From Mytilus californianus (lineage: Eukaryota; Mollusca; Bivalvia; Mytilida; Mytilidae), in contig NW_026262679.1 in assembly GCF_021869535.1 (NCBI RefSeq), positions 83,263,143 through 83,327,142 on the forward strand: DNA of 64,000 nt. Direction: 5' to 3'. This document shows, piece by piece, positions 1 through 12,830 of this stretch. Under the pieces are notes generated by a model, which ran no database searches, was not told the origin of the DNA, and saw only the letters and a program-made list of their open reading frames with translations. Every line of letters begins with the position of its first letter. Positions within the stretch are counted from its first letter, which is position 1. A program made the position numbers and the translations under genes.

Positions 1-1300
1 TCCTTTTTAAAACGGTCTTTAGAACCGAGTACAGGGACTCATAATCTTTTCAATTTCAATTAATGCTACCGTTTTTACAGTCAATAATATTTTATGATTG
101 ATATATATCACAGTGACGAAAAAATATAGGAGCAAGAAAACAAAGGAAAAGCAGTAAAAAATCAGAAAAATTCAATATAAACCCAAATATTCTACTAAAA
201 AGGTTCCCCCTCCCCCCCAAACAAATCACAATCACTTTTAAATTGAATGGAATATCTACTAAAAAATGAAAACAACACTTTATAATTTACATGCGTCCGA
301 AGAGGTTTTCTAAAATTACCTTCATCCAGAACGCTCAAAGCCCAATATTTCAAAGCCAAGGATGTATAAGGACTGTTACATTCGAAGAGCTATATGACCA
401 AAAAGGATCCAGAAAATAGGTAAATCCATCTAGGGTCAACTATGCCCGATGGAGTTGAAACCTTAGTTTCTTTATGATTTTTAAATTCATAAACAGACAA
501 TTTTAAATGATTGATTGTTGGTTGCTTAACGTCCAGTGGCAAATATTTAATGCATATTCTGAACGAGAACAAACTAACAAGAAAACCAAAAGGTAGGTCC
601 TGTAACAGAGGACGTTCGGGATGAAGGTCGGGAAAGTTAGACTGTCACTGAAAAGGAGGGTATATTGGATATGGACAAAAATTTTGCCTTGCAATAGGCC
701 ACCTACGGACCCCTTAAAGAGCTGTTGCAAGGGGTTTTAACGTGCAGTGATCGTGGCACTCTCTATAAACGCCCCATTATGGCCGGGCGTGGCTGCATAC
801 TTGAAGATCCCGCACAGCCAAACGGACGCCCCACTTTGGCAATGGTTTTACTGTCGGTCGGAAGAGGACCTAAGTGACCATATTTCTATTCCCTAGTCCC
901 TTTTGGAGGTAATGTTTTTGAAAGGTTTGTTATAAATCATATCAGTCCCGAAGTACTGACTATTGAGCTGATAAACTCTGGGACATATCCAATGTATTTA
1001 TTAAACAACGAAATAAATAATCTGTAAGCTTTAATACGATCCTTTTGAAATAATAAAAAAAAAACAAATGTGTATATAATATGCGTACACCTCACAAAAA
1101 TACATTGTCAAATTTTATTCTTTTAATTTCTGATGGAAATGAAGCTATGATGGTGCTTTATTATTGTGTGACAAAGCAAAGCATACGCTTGATCAGATTC
1201 CTCTTCACAGTAGAAGCATTTGAACATTGTTCTTGATTTCTTCTAAAACTTATTACCATCAAATCAAATATTAAATGAAACATTTAGGATGTATTTTTCT
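1..1300. other. AT-rich non-coding stretch with repeat fragments
   Basis: No gene is visible. Bases 285-470 (plus) match a dispersed repeat also seen at 14515-14600, 19995-20170 and, inverted, at 17320-17450; all share a 'TCCGAAG...TTCACCAGGAACG' type head and 'AAAGCCAAGGA'. Bases 515-570 (minus) carry the 'ATTTGCCACTGGACG' repeat found again at 42478-42540 and 59440-59480. The rest is simple AT-rich sequence. Confidence 0.6.
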
Positions 1301-1319
1301 GTTAAAAAACACACACATT

Positions 1320-1900
1320 TACCCGAGTTACACACTATGTGAACGTACGTCTCAATCCAACATGTCTGAGCTCACATAAAGCTTGTTAACATCACATATT
1401 ATTCACTGTATGAAATACATATCGGTACACTAATATGAATACAAATGAACGATGTCTTTTTATGAAATGTACGTGTTAATACAGCATTATCAAACTGGTT
1501 TAATGCATTGTTTCGTACTTTAAAAAGTACTTTATTTGAACCTTTTCATTGTTTTTAAACGTAAATGCACTGACATATTACATTTCAAGCCATATAAGAA
1601 TTTTGTTTTTTTTACTCGATAAAACAAGGACGTACTCGAAAAAACATGTGCACGGACTGCTCTCGAAAAAACACGGACATATAAACATGAATTTACTCTC
1701 AAAAACAAGACTTTTTGTAAAGTGTCTGTATATCTAAGTATCTAAGTATATATAGATTCCATGTATGCATTTCTGTTGACATTTGCATTGGTATGTGTAT
1801 AAAAATTGCTTTAATCTTTATTTTGGAATAAAGCATTGTAAGGCTTAATTTCATTCAATCCCCGAAATTTCGATGTTTTAAAAAACCTTCTTTATTTTAA
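1320..1900 (-). repeat. Inverted partial copy of the interior of the 3.2-6.2 kb element
   Basis: Read in reverse complement this stretch resembles 3470-4210. Shared landmarks are the 'CTCGAAAAA' / 'TTTTTCGAG' blocks, the 'GTCTCAATCCAA' segment near 1350 against 4185-4200, and the 'AAACTGG...AATGCATT' segment near 1490-1510 against 3830-3855. It looks like a truncated, diverged second copy in the opposite orientation. There is no coding capacity. Confidence 0.6.
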
Positions 1901-2449
1901 AAGAAAACATTGAAAAAATCAAGAGTAAAAAGAAATGGGATTCATATCAGCTAAAATTTATGTAAGTTGCATTTCTATATTGAAGTATGCAAATTAAAGC
2001 AGAAAAGTATACCAATCATTTGAGCTTTTATGAACAATACAAATTTTTAACTCGTACTAACTTAAGAATTGTATCCAGGAACGTTAAGTGTTATGGCAGA
2101 TTTTTATCTTCAGTTCGAATAGTCTGTTACGTGTTGTATATGCCAATGAGATCAATGTGATCGATTTCTAAATGATTACAATGACAATAACCAGTTTATT
2201 TGTAATTTATACAAAAGGACTGAAAGCCAAACCAATCACAAAACACTAAATATGAGAAAAGAAAACTGATTGACCACTTCTACTAAATCAAATCTGATTG
2301 AGGCTAACTCATGTGTTTGATTAAATGATATAGAAAATTTACGTGCTCTTAGACTGTTTGTATGTGTAGTTCAAATTTTTGGGTAATTGTGGTTAATATA
2401 ACTTTGAAAAAGAAATCAAACAATCAAACATTATCTTTTAATTCACATT

Positions 2450-2960
2450 TTTCAATTTTTCAATAATTACTTAATAATTTTTTACAATATTATGGGTATG
2501 AACATTTTCGAATCTACTTTCGATGAGGTGGTAGTAGATATTTTTCTTTTTCAATTTTCTACAGTGTTTATGGTATAAATATTTACACGTTTAAGCTCAA
2601 TAAAGTCGCCCACAATTAATTTATAAGTTCGTTGGTATTGTTTGTTTATTTAGAATTACATTACGTCAACCAATGTAAATTTGGACTACCGTGTTTAAAT
2701 ACTAACTTATCTCGGAACAAAGCTACGTATGTTGACCATTCAACGGGGAAACATTAGCTCTTTGTCTGAAAAAAGAGTAATACATGTAAACCGTTACGAA
2801 GTACTTTCATTTAAAATTATCAAAATTATCCCAAAGGGCTTATTAGTTACCTCCAGAAGAGAAAATAAATGCCTCTTTTACAATACGGACTAGATTTGTT
2901 AAACTCCACCACACTTCGTAACAGTCTCGTGTCAGGATATCTGAACCATGTGTTGTTCGT
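2450..2960 (+). repeat. Tandem paralogue with an empty insertion site
   Basis: This ~510 bp stretch is the first of two diverged tandem copies; the second is 3090-3247 plus 6231-6650. Shared marks include 'AAGTCGCCCACAATTAAT', 'CGGAACAAA.CTACGTATG' and 'ACTCCA.CACACTTCGTA'. At about 2630-2640 it reads continuously through 'GTTGGTATTGTTT', exactly where the second copy is split by a 2.98 kb insertion. Confidence 0.8.
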
Positions 2961-3089
2961 TCTTGTTTATCTTCGTTTGTAAGTTTATTTTCTCGGAGGC
3001 GTCCGTTCTTGGTTGGTGTGATTGTACGTTGTACTGTATGTTATTTTTGGTGATTCCTGTTATCCTTTTTTTGTGGTCTTAATCATGTT

Positions 3090-3247
3090 TTTACAATGTT
3101 AAGGGTAATAATATGTTCGAATCTAAGTTCACTGAGGTGGTCATATATAATTGTTTGTCTCTTTATTTACAGTGTTTACGGTAAAAGTATTTGCACATTT
3201 AAGTTTCATAAAGTCGCCCACAATTAATTTTTAAATGCGTTGGTATT
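3090..3247 (+). repeat. Left half of second tandem copy, split by an element
   Basis: Homologous to 2480-2640, including 'AAGTCGCCCACAATTAAT'. It ends in 'GGTATT' at the left junction of the 3248-6230 element. The right half of the same copy resumes at 6231. Confidence 0.75.
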
Positions 3248-6230
3248 CACGATAGGTATAGTGTCCGGCTAGGATCATGGTTTTTCGGGTGATTTGATCG
3301 GGCTTTTTCGTTTGTGAAAACTTTTTTCGAGAGATTATGATCAAAAATGTAAACAAACAGACTTCCTTTCTGACAAGACGTGATATAGAGCCTTGAGTTT
3401 GACATACAAGGATATACAAGGCGTGTTAGTTTTTAAGATAAAAATAAATGATCAATCCGATGTTATTTTTTGTTAAAAAAGTTGAACTTAGCCTTATAAT
3501 GCTTTTATTCCAAAAAACAGAATAAAGCCAATTTTATGCACTTACCAATGAAAATGTCGATGGAAATGCATACATAGAATCCTTATATCCTTAGATAAAC
3601 AGACACTTTACAAAAATTCTTGTTATTGCATTGAAAACGACATTTTGAGATAAAATTCATTTCTATGTGTTCGGGTTTTTTCGAGAAATTCCGGACTTTT
3701 TCGAGTACGTCCGTGTTTTATCGAGTGATTATACAAATTTCCTATAGCTTAAATTGTTAAATGACAGTGTAATTTACGTTCAAATACAATAAAAAAGAGT
3801 TCAAATAATGTATTATTTAAGGCACGAAACCAATGCATTCATCAGTTTGATAATGGTGTACTACGATTAAACTTTATAAACATGTATTGTTCATTTGTAT
3901 ATATTGTTGTTTGTCGTTTCTTATAAATAAAGGCAACAGTGGTATACCGCTGTTTGAAACTCATAAATCGATAGAGATAAAAACAAATGCGGGTTACAAA
4001 CTAAAACTGAGGGAAACGCATCAAATATAAGAGGAGAACAACGACACAACAAAAACACAACATTAAAATGTAACACACACAGAAACGAACTATAATATAA
4101 CAATGGCCATTTTCCTGACTTGGTACAGTTACATTTTCATTATATTTTCATGATGCCAACAATCTAATGTAAGCATAGACAATTTGGATTGAGACGTACG
4201 TACATAAAGTGTGCTAAGCTGATGAACTATATATATTCATTTCATTGTTAACTGTCTATATAATTATGAAATTTAATTCAAATTTTATTGTAAATGGGAA
4301 TAAAAACTGGTCGGATTTAGTGTGTGTATGTTTTTTGTTTTTGTTTTTTATGATTTTATTTTGTGGAGGCAGGGAGCAGACTTCTTTCGTTAGAATATTT
4401 CTGATTACATAGCTTTTTTCTGATTCATCTTCCAGTAGGTTTCTTACTGCGTTTTTGATAAACAGCCGCGCCATGAGCGCATGCTACGCCCGTAACGTTT
4501 TCAAATAATAAAGTTCATTTTCTTATGGTTGTGGCTTATTATCTATATCATGTATATATCTTGCATGAATAGACATTCTCGTATCACACTGCACAGAGAG
4601 TGATACGAAAAAGTGATACGAAAATTTGTGTTAATTTGATTTGCTTATCCAAAATCATTAGATGATATTACAGCATCTCATTGGCTATTCGTTAGGTCAT
4701 TGATGACCTTCAAAGGTTACGACGATGTATATTTCGTGTGAAAAATACTACATCAAGGATTCACGTAATGTTTGATTTAACACAATGAGAGTATTGACCA
4801 TATAAAGACAAATAGGTTTAACCATTTGTGAGAATGCGATACCGTTAATTAATTCAAATAGAATAAACTCGCCGTATTATATTGAAACTAAATAACTAGA
4901 GTTGATATCAAGCGATATCCGTTCTCACTTGTTATGAAACCTATAAATAATTTCTCGATGTCATATAAAAATTTTATGAAAAACTAAAGGGAGGTTACTT
5001 TAATTTATGTAAATCAGTCACCAACGTTTCGTAAAAACTTCTTAAAGCACTTTAAAAATATTGTCTGAAAACTGTAAATTTGGTCCTTTTTAGCTGATCT
5101 GGCCAAAAAGTGTCAAGCGAGATTATCCCATCACTTGGCGTTCGTCGCTATCCGTCTTCCTCGTTCGGTAACTTTTACAAAAATCATTTCCTCTGAATCT
5201 ACTGGACCAAGTTCATTATAGATAGAGATAACTGTAAACAGCAATAATGTTCAGTAAAGTAAGAATTACAAGCAAGTCACCATCACCAAAACAGAGAATT
5301 TTGTCATTAATTCTATTCTTGTCTTCAATGTTGAAGAGTGTCCTTTGTTTAATATGCACTGCAGCACATAGACCAAGGTGAGCAACACAGGCTCTTTAGA
5401 GCCTCTAGTTTGTTTAATAAAATCCAATAACTCGGAACGTAAAATCTTAAATTTATAAAATCCGGGAGGATACCTCAATAGATATAAACAATTCTCCGAA
5501 GTTTCATGTAAATTGGTTACAGCGTTTGTGAGTTATTTTCCAATTTGCTCACGACGGACGGACAACGGTATACCATGAAACCACTCATGATAGTATAAAA
5601 ACTCTGGGGTTCACCACGAAAAATATTATTACCTGTGACAACAAAAGAACCATGAAATGAAGTTAAAGATTATGAGTCCCCTGCACTATGTTCAAAAGAC
5701 TTCTTTATAAAGGATCTAATAATTTCTAATTAAATGCTGGAAAGTTGTGGTAGAACGTTTTTCGAACAGAATTATATTAAAAAAGGTTAATTTTGATCAC
5801 CGTAGTAATATGGTTTTGTGATTTGTTGGGAAGATATGATATTGTCCTTCGCTTGATTTAAGTTATAAACTAGAAAAAGTCATTTTTCAAGTAAAAAATA
5901 CCTTTTTTTATCAAAATTTTCTTTAAAAAAACCCGGACCATTTATTAAAAAACCCGGACGATTTCATCGTTGCTCTCGAAAAAGCCCGGACAATAATAAA
6001 CACTCATTTTATTTGTAAGATACAAGGAAATGGTGCTTCTTTGTTGATCAAAACATGTATAGTAATCAAAATAAGTTGGGTAGTCATGAAAAAAACTATT
6101 ATAGTTACGAATTAGCAGATAATTGACCTTATCGCATGTTTTTCACTCGAAAAAGCCCGAACTACACTCGAAAAAAACGGACCGAATCACTCGAAAATCC
6201 ACGATCCTCGCCGGACACTATACCTACCGT
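3248..6230. mobile_element. 2.98 kb TIR element with 5-bp target duplication
   Basis: The left end begins CACGATAGGTATAGTGTCCG and the right end, reverse complemented, begins CACGGTAGGTATAGTGTCCG; similarity continues for about 60 bp. Both flanks read GTATT, matching a 5-bp (or 5-6 bp) target-site duplication, and the paralogous site near 2632 holds a single copy. Subterminal motifs of the form 'CTCGAAAAAGCCCGGAC' recur at 3285-3330, 3670-3730, 5930-5995 and 6140-6200. No transposase frame is visible, so it is non-autonomous. Part of the interior is itself a nested repeat (5090-5600). I cannot assign the superfamily from the ends alone. Confidence 0.8.
5090..5600. mobile_element. Nested composite repeat within the TIR element
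   Basis: The stretch carries the 'CCCATCACTTGGCGTTCGTCG' head, which is the reverse complement of the tail of the 32.0-32.8 kb element. It also carries a 'CCGGGAGGATACCTCAATAG' segment and a 'GACGGACGGACAACGGTATACC' tail like those of the 37.1-38.06 kb element. I read it as fragments of two non-autonomous families fused together. It has no coding capacity. Confidence 0.55.
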
Positions 6231-6650
6231 GGTATTGTTTATACATTAAGAATAACGTCCATCAATGTAAATTCATACTTCCGTGTTTAGATACTAACAT
6301 GCCTCGGAACAAAACTACGTATGTTGAACTTTCAACGAGGAAACATAATCTCTTTGTCTAAAAAGTGAATATCAATATAAACAGTTACGAAGTACGTTCA
6401 TTTAAAAGTATCACGTGGTCTATTGTACTGACTACTGTCAAAATATTGGAGATTCCTGTCATCTTTTTCTAAATATCATTCCTACTAAACTCACTAAATA
6501 TGTACAATCCCAAGGTTTATTAGTTACCTCTTAAAAAATGCTTCTTTTGCGATATGGACTTGATTGGTTTAACTCCATCACACTTCGTATCTGTATCAAG
6601 TCAGGATATCTAGACCATAATTATGTTGTTCGTTGTTGTTTGTCTTCGTT
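6231..6650 (+). repeat. Right half of the interrupted tandem copy
   Basis: Resumes homology with 2640-2960 straight after the element, through 'CGGAACAAAACTACGTATG', 'AACTCCATCACACTTCGTA' and 'TCAGGATATCTAGACCATAA'. It shows that the insertion post-dates the tandem duplication. Confidence 0.75.
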
Positions 6651-6654
6651 CGTT

Positions 6655-6905
6655 ATATGAAAATAAGGAGATGTGGTATGCTTGCCAATAAGACAACTAT
6701 CCACGAAAGTTCAAATGCAGGGAATGTAAGCAATTACAGGCAACCGTACGGTTTTCAACAATGAGATAAACCCATACCGTACAGTCGGCTATAGAAGGCC
6801 TCGAAATGAAAAATAGGAAGTAATTCAATCGAGAAAACCAACGGCTTATTCATAACAAAACCGTTTTCGAAAAACAAATCTCAAAACACTAGTTTTACCG
6901 CGCCA
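6655..6905 (+). repeat. Dispersed 'GCCAATGAGAC' repeat, copy 1
   Basis: It contains the 'GGAGATGTGGTATG.TTGCCAA' head, 'CCATACCGTACAGTCGGCTAT' type middle and 'CCTCGAAATG' that recur at 10975-11302 (minus), 25790-25925 (minus), 38065-38395, 54660-54790 (minus), 57945-58240, 61695-61780 and 63780-64000. The family is non-coding and SINE- or MITE-like. Confidence 0.75.
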
Positions 6906-9900
6906 CATTTCCATGTGCCTTTCATAATTCAGGAACCTCATCATTAATTGTCATATCTTAATTGTGTATTGTTATCAAAAAAATTAGCAGTTCATGTCGG
7001 ATATTTGATTGTTTAAAAAGCGGCGGACGATATCAAGGTTACATTAAAAAAAGGTCGAAAAGAAACTGAGAACACCAATGACCCAAAAAATAACCGAAAA
7101 ACAACGAACAAACCAATTAGTCTATACAAGAAACCCATACAGGAAAAAGAAGACCGAGGAAGACAAAGCACACAAATAACCATGTAGTGATAGCTTCTTT
7201 TCATTCTTCCTGAGAAGTTCCAGTATGAAGTCGGCTTAATATGAATACAGTATCAAGTCGGCAAGAAGAGGAGCACAACTGGTTCCAATAGGAATGCAAA
7301 ATGTTAAACGATACATCCTGCAAACATGACAAATATGTTGTCAATCAAATACTCATATAACCATATGAAAATATAAATATTATTTTCTTCACTCTCAAAT
7401 ATTAGTTTTCAAAGGGTATCATGCATAAGTAATTTTGTCACCAGTCTGTTCAGGTTCTACGAAACCTGTCGTTGATTTCAGTTTGACTAGAATTGACACG
7501 AAATCTTACAATGAATGATAGTTACATAGCTATACTAGGTGCAAAAGGCACTTTGTAAAGGCGGACAACCGCCCCTACTTGGTCGCCTATTCTATTATAC
7601 CATCAATTGATTTCCCGCTTTCATGGGGTTCAAATTTTATCAATATTGTACTCTTTGATTAAATATTCATGCCTAGTCTTAAATTGTCATAACTTTATTT
7701 AAACGAGGCCATATCGTTCCATGTGTGAGAGTCTTTTTATACGCACATGACACATTGTGTATCGAGACGACTTCAAATCAAGTCATGTCCCTTTGGACTT
7801 GATTTAATAATTCAAATAATAAACATCTTATTACCGGCATCTTATAACATGTTTATCGTTTGAATTATTAAACCCCATGAAACATGTATATGTATGCCAA
7901 ATTTGATTCCATTTTATGATTTTTCAGCGTCGATGAGTACAGGGCATTTTTCGTTTAGTTTATTCCATCTTATAACATATTTATCATTTGAATTATTTTA
8001 CCCCACGACACTTTGGTGTATATTTTGACCAAATTTGGCTCTGTTTTGTGTTTTTTTTAGCGTCGATGATGAGTACATGGCAGTTTTCGTATTGTTTATT
8101 TATTTCTCAGCAAATATACCATAAAAGGGTCAAAAACATACATGAATACGATATATAAACGTCTATGTTTTACAAATTTCGTCAATAATGTTTAACGCTT
8201 TAACACCCTGCTAGAGGAAGCTGACGAGAAAACGTAAAACTGTTTTTACTGTTGTTTTTTCCAGCAGATTTTCAAATGTCATTTTCTTCTCATTGTGAAA
8301 ATCTTTATCCTTGGCATACATACAATTGATGTATGCGTCCGTGATGCCTGACTGCGAGGTGGTGCTCAATTTGAAAGTTGAATCCAAAAATAGAAACAAA
8401 TATATACTTTTCTAAACTAGGGGCAAGTTATAACTTGAATCATTAAGATACTTAAAAAGAGGGAGTGTTGATATACAAAATTATTTTATCCCCGCCACAT
8501 TTTCACGTGCCTGTCCGAAGTAATGAACCTATGAGTGATGGTAACATAGCTATACTAGATGCGGAACTCACTGAAGAGAGTAGAGCAATCGCCACTGCTT
8601 TGATCGCCTAAGTTATCATTACTTGGTTACCCTCTCCCTATGTTCTCGTGATATTTTTTAACTTGATAATATTTCAAAGTCGTATACTGTCGTCAACATG
8701 TTTGTTTAACGGAATCATATCGTTCGATTTGTGTGAGTCTTTTAATACGCCCATCACACATTTTTCCCAGACTTTAAATCAAATCCTGTCCCTTTTGAGC
8801 CAGCATCTTATTGCATATTTTATTATTTAAATTATTTAATCTCGAAAAACTTTGGTGTTTATCTAAGTCATGAAATTGTATCCCCATAGTGTTTGACAGC
8901 GTCATTGATGAGAACATGACATTTTTTATATTGTTAATTTTTTTATAATTTCTTTGCAATTACACCCTTAACAGTCAAGGCAAAAAAAATAGTATTACAT
9001 AAATACAACGAAATGATGACAAAAAACATATAAGCGTATATGTTTTACATACGATGATACTATAACACCTCACTGAAGGTACCTTAACACGTAAATCTGT
9101 GTTGATCATTATGTTTCTTTAAAGATTTTATAATGGTCATTTTCAACTCATTGTTATAAGATTTATTTATCGACATACAGATAATAGATGTATGCGTCTA
9201 TGATTAGAAAACTGTGATGTGCTGCATGATAATCTCGAAACAGTATAGAAAATGTTTGATCCCATCGTTGAATCCAATAATGGAAACAAACACACACTTT
9301 TATACAATGGAAGCAAAACACACTTTTCTAAACTCGAGGGGACTTTTTTCAAACTGTTTGTCTACTTGTAAATATATGATCTTTTATGTACGTTCTGTTA
9401 ATCTACTGATCGCAATTAAGAAGGATTAGATTTGAACTATAAAAAAAATCTAGTTTAATACCGCCACATTTTCATCTGTCCGTCCCTTGTAAGAAATCTC
9501 GTAAATTTTTTTTTGTTATTTAAAAATATTTTAATTACTGAGAGATCTTGATTGCTTCTGTTCAATTTGATACAATTTTTTGTAGTCTCGGAACGATTTT
9601 TAATTTGACAAAGTGTATACAAACCTATCTTTTGTTGAAAACTGTATGTTGCCCTTTTAATAACTTTTGGGTTTATTTTCATCGTCGGATTGATGTCTCA
9701 ATGACGTAGTACTCCATCTCCTTCTCTTCATATGTTATTTAGTGAAGTGTATTACAGATGCTCATGTCAGTAAGTATCAGTTACCATTCTTTCGGCAATG
9801 ATTCAAACAGCGGTGTCAGTTAGATTTAGATTCTTAAAATTTCGAGTCTACTCCTTAATCTTCAATCACATTCTTTACAATTTTGCAGTAATATCCAAAA

Positions 9901-9959
9901 CCTTTGATTTTTCTAAGTTTTACACTTTTTTCTCCATGCGACTACATCTTCTCATTAAA

Positions 9960-10290
9960 TAGAGTTTTTTTTCTACAAAAATGGGAAACGTAGATAAAAA
10001 CTCATTGTTTTATGTCAAGTAAATTCTTACTTTTTTGAAGCACCACACTGATCCTTACAACAAATACATCGAAGAGGATATCATCAAAATGCTGTACTTT
10101 TATACCGGCAATTTATGTGTTGAGTTTGGTGATTGATAATTCGGCAGAAAATCGATATTGCAATGGGTACTAATTGTGCGCCAATACTGGCCGACTTGTA
10201 TTCGTACTTATTTGAGGCAAAGTACATACATAATCTTTATACAGACAAACAGAAAAAATATCTTTAATTTCATTTTCATAACACATTGTG
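9960..10290 (+). pseudogene. Reverse-transcriptase remnant
   Basis: From 10163 the frame reads MGTNCAPILADLYSYLFEAK and runs to a stop at 10265. This is a recognisable reverse-transcriptase core segment in which a proline-methionine-glycine-threonine-asparagine-type motif precedes the catalytic region. Just upstream, an interrupted frame reads DPYNKYIEEDIIKMLYF and then hits stops. The element is therefore a dead, short fragment. I recognise it as a retroelement family abundant in mussels, possibly Penelope-like, but the class is uncertain. It lies inside the 7.4-16 kb array. Confidence 0.7.
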
Positions 10291-10974
10291 TAATAATACT
10301 TCAAAACAAGTCCTGTCTATTAGAGCCGGCATCTTATTACATGTTTATCGTTTAGGGTTTTTAATCTCATAAAATTTTAATGCATATTGAAGCCAGGCAC
10401 TTGGCTATCTATTGTGTTTGTTCAACGTCGATAATGAGTACAGTATGTTTTTGGTATCGTTTACATATTTCTTTGCAATTACATCCTTGAGGGTCAAGGC
10501 AAAAACATACATGAATATAACGATATAATGATATAGACATTCAAACTTGTATGTTTTACATATTTCGTCAGTAACATATAACGCAATAACACCTTGCTGT
10601 ACGCAACTGATGAGAAAACATAAAACTATGTTTACTATTTTGTTTTTCTCGCAAATTCTTTAAAGGCCATTCTCTTCTGATTGTTATAACCTTTATCATT
10701 GACATACCGACAATTGATGTAAACGTCCTTGATGCCTAACTGTGATAAAAAAAAAAACTCATCAAATATACAATGATTAACAATTTGTACGCCAGATGCT
10801 CGTTTCTTCTACAGAATGCATAGTTAAGCCAGGCACTTGTCTATCTATTGTGTTTGTTCAGCGTCGATAATAAGTACAGTATGTTTTTGGTATCGTTTAC
10901 TTATTTCTTTGCACTTACATCCTTAAGGGTCAAGGCAAAAACATGCATGAATATTAAATATAATGATAGATTAG

Positions 10975-11302
10975 GGGAGGGTTGGCGCCTTCAAACGAGT
11001 TTAACCCCGCCACATTCTGTATTTGCCTGTCCCAAGTCAGGAGCCTGTAATTCAGTGGTTGTCGTTTGTTGCTGTGTAACATATTTGTTTTTCGTTCATT
11101 ATTTTGTACATGAATTAGGCCGTTAGTTTTCTCGTTTGAATTGTTTTTACATTTGTCATTTCGGGGCCTTTTATAACTGACGATGCGGAATGGGCTTTGC
11201 TCATTGTTGAAGACCGTATGGTGACCTATAGTTAATGTTTGTGTCATTTGGTCTCTTGTGGAGAGTAGTCTCATTGGCAATCATACCACATCTTCTTTTT
11301 AT
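10975..11302 (-). repeat. Dispersed 'GCCAATGAGAC' repeat, copy 2
   Basis: A nearly complete copy in reverse orientation. It includes the 'CCCCGCCACATTCTGTATTTG' segment, 'CAGGAGCCTGTAATTCAG', 'GGGGCCTTTTATA' and 'TCTCATTGGCAATCATACCA'. Open frames on both strands here (for example 10848-11126 and 10954-11280) are translations of this repeat, not genes. Confidence 0.85.
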
Positions 11303-11794
11303 ATAAACATTTAAACTTGTATGTTTTACATATTTCGTCAGTTATGTATCACACAATAACACCCTACTGTACGCAACTGATGAGATAACGTATACATATG
11401 TTTACTATTGTGTCTTCCTCACAGATTCTTTAAAGGTCTTTCTCTTTTAATTGTAATAACCTTTATCATTGTTATAAACAGAAAAGTTAACATTGAAAAT
11501 TATGTATTAATTCAAAGTCATCTAAACGAGGGGAAAGTTATAACTTAAAACATTTTCAAGATACTTCTCTGTTGTTAAAGATTTTTGTATGTTTGCTTGT
11601 AATTGTATAATCGTCTCTGTACGTTTGTTATTCTACTGATCGCAATTATAAAAAGAACATGTTTGAGATCTGGAAAAAAAACTCCAAAATCTTCAATGAC
11701 AAGCTTTACAATTTTGCAGTAATATCAAAACTTTTGATTTTTCTACACTTTACACTACTATTCGCCATGCTGCTGCAGCTTCTTATTGAACAGA

Positions 11795-12415
11795 GTTTTT
11801 TCTACAAAAATTGGAAACGGAGATAATTTCTTATTTCCTTGTTTTATGTCAAGCAAAATCTTATTTCTTTGAAGAACTACACTGATTCTTGCAACAAATA
11901 CATCGAACAGGATATCATCAAATGCTATATTTATTTATTTTTTTTCAATATATTTGTTGAGTTTGGTGGAATTATATTTTAGCAGACAGTCGATGTTGGA
12001 ATGGGTACCAATACTGGCAACTTGTGTTTTTACTCATTTGAGGCAAATTTCATACATAATTTTGTCAAAGACAAACAGAAAAAAAAACATGTTTAATTTC
12101 ATTTTCAGATATGTCACTCAAAGACCCACTTTTCAATGAGTGCTTAAATTTCATACATCCTAGTAAACTTGACATTAAGGATACTACCGAAAGAAAAAGG
12201 CTGCTTTATTTATTGATTTTTTCCTCAATATTGACACAGATGGACGATTTCAAACTAGAATCTATTACAAACGTGATGATTTCAATTGAAAAATTGTCAA
12301 CTTCCTATTTCTCAGCAGTAACATACACTCTGCACAATCATATGACGTTTACATATCTCAGTCAATACGTTACGCTCGTGCATGTTCAAACTATACGGAC
12401 TTCATAAACATGGAT
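11795..12415 (+). pseudogene. Reverse-transcriptase remnant, second copy
   Basis: A more extended version of the 9960-10290 fragment. After a degraded glycine-threonine segment near 12000, the frame from 12111 contains SLKDPLFNECLNFIHPSKL, DIKDTTE and, in shifted frames, pieces resembling a YKRDDF...SIRYARACSNYTDF tail. This order matches the connection and thumb end of the same reverse transcriptase seen at 20.2-21.0 kb. It carries several frameshifts and stops and cannot be functional. It is not a cellular gene. Confidence 0.7.
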
Positions 12416-12830
12416 GTGCTCCATACCCACGAGCAGAGTTAGGAGGAAGAACAGATACAATCGAAACTATAGAAGGTTTTCGGTCACCACCACGAATGGG
12501 TTGACCAATACGATGTATCATTGTTTCAAATCCCTTGCGAAATATTTTCGCGGTCTTAGATCTTTCAATACAAGTATAATCGTCTAATCTGTAATTTGAC
12601 CGACTGTTTCTTATTCCAAATTGTGACATTTTGACTGAGTTTGAATTCGCATGGCGTGTGATGCATGCATAGAAAGAGAAGTTTAACATGTCGACACACC
12701 TGGTCTCGCTCCTTTTGGAGTTCATGCAATTCCTTTTTTGTTTTTTTTTTGTTACTTTGATTTGTCTCTTCCTAATAGATGTATAGATTTGAACATCGAT
12801 ACACTACTGTCGCCTAACTTTACAACATCC
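12405..12830 (-). repeat. Repeat with inverted partner at 21.8-22.2 kb
   Basis: The minus-strand reading and the plus strand at 21780-22190 share 'GTCTCGCTCCTTTTGG' / its complement, 'GTTGACCAAT', 'CGCGGTCTTAGA' and 'CTACTGTCGCC'. The minus-strand frame 12402-12725 is therefore repeat-borne. I do not recognise a protein family in it. Confidence 0.6.

Noticed and set aside
10848-11280. 92- and 108-codon frames on opposite strands
   Set aside because: Both are readings of the GCCAATGAGAC dispersed repeat.
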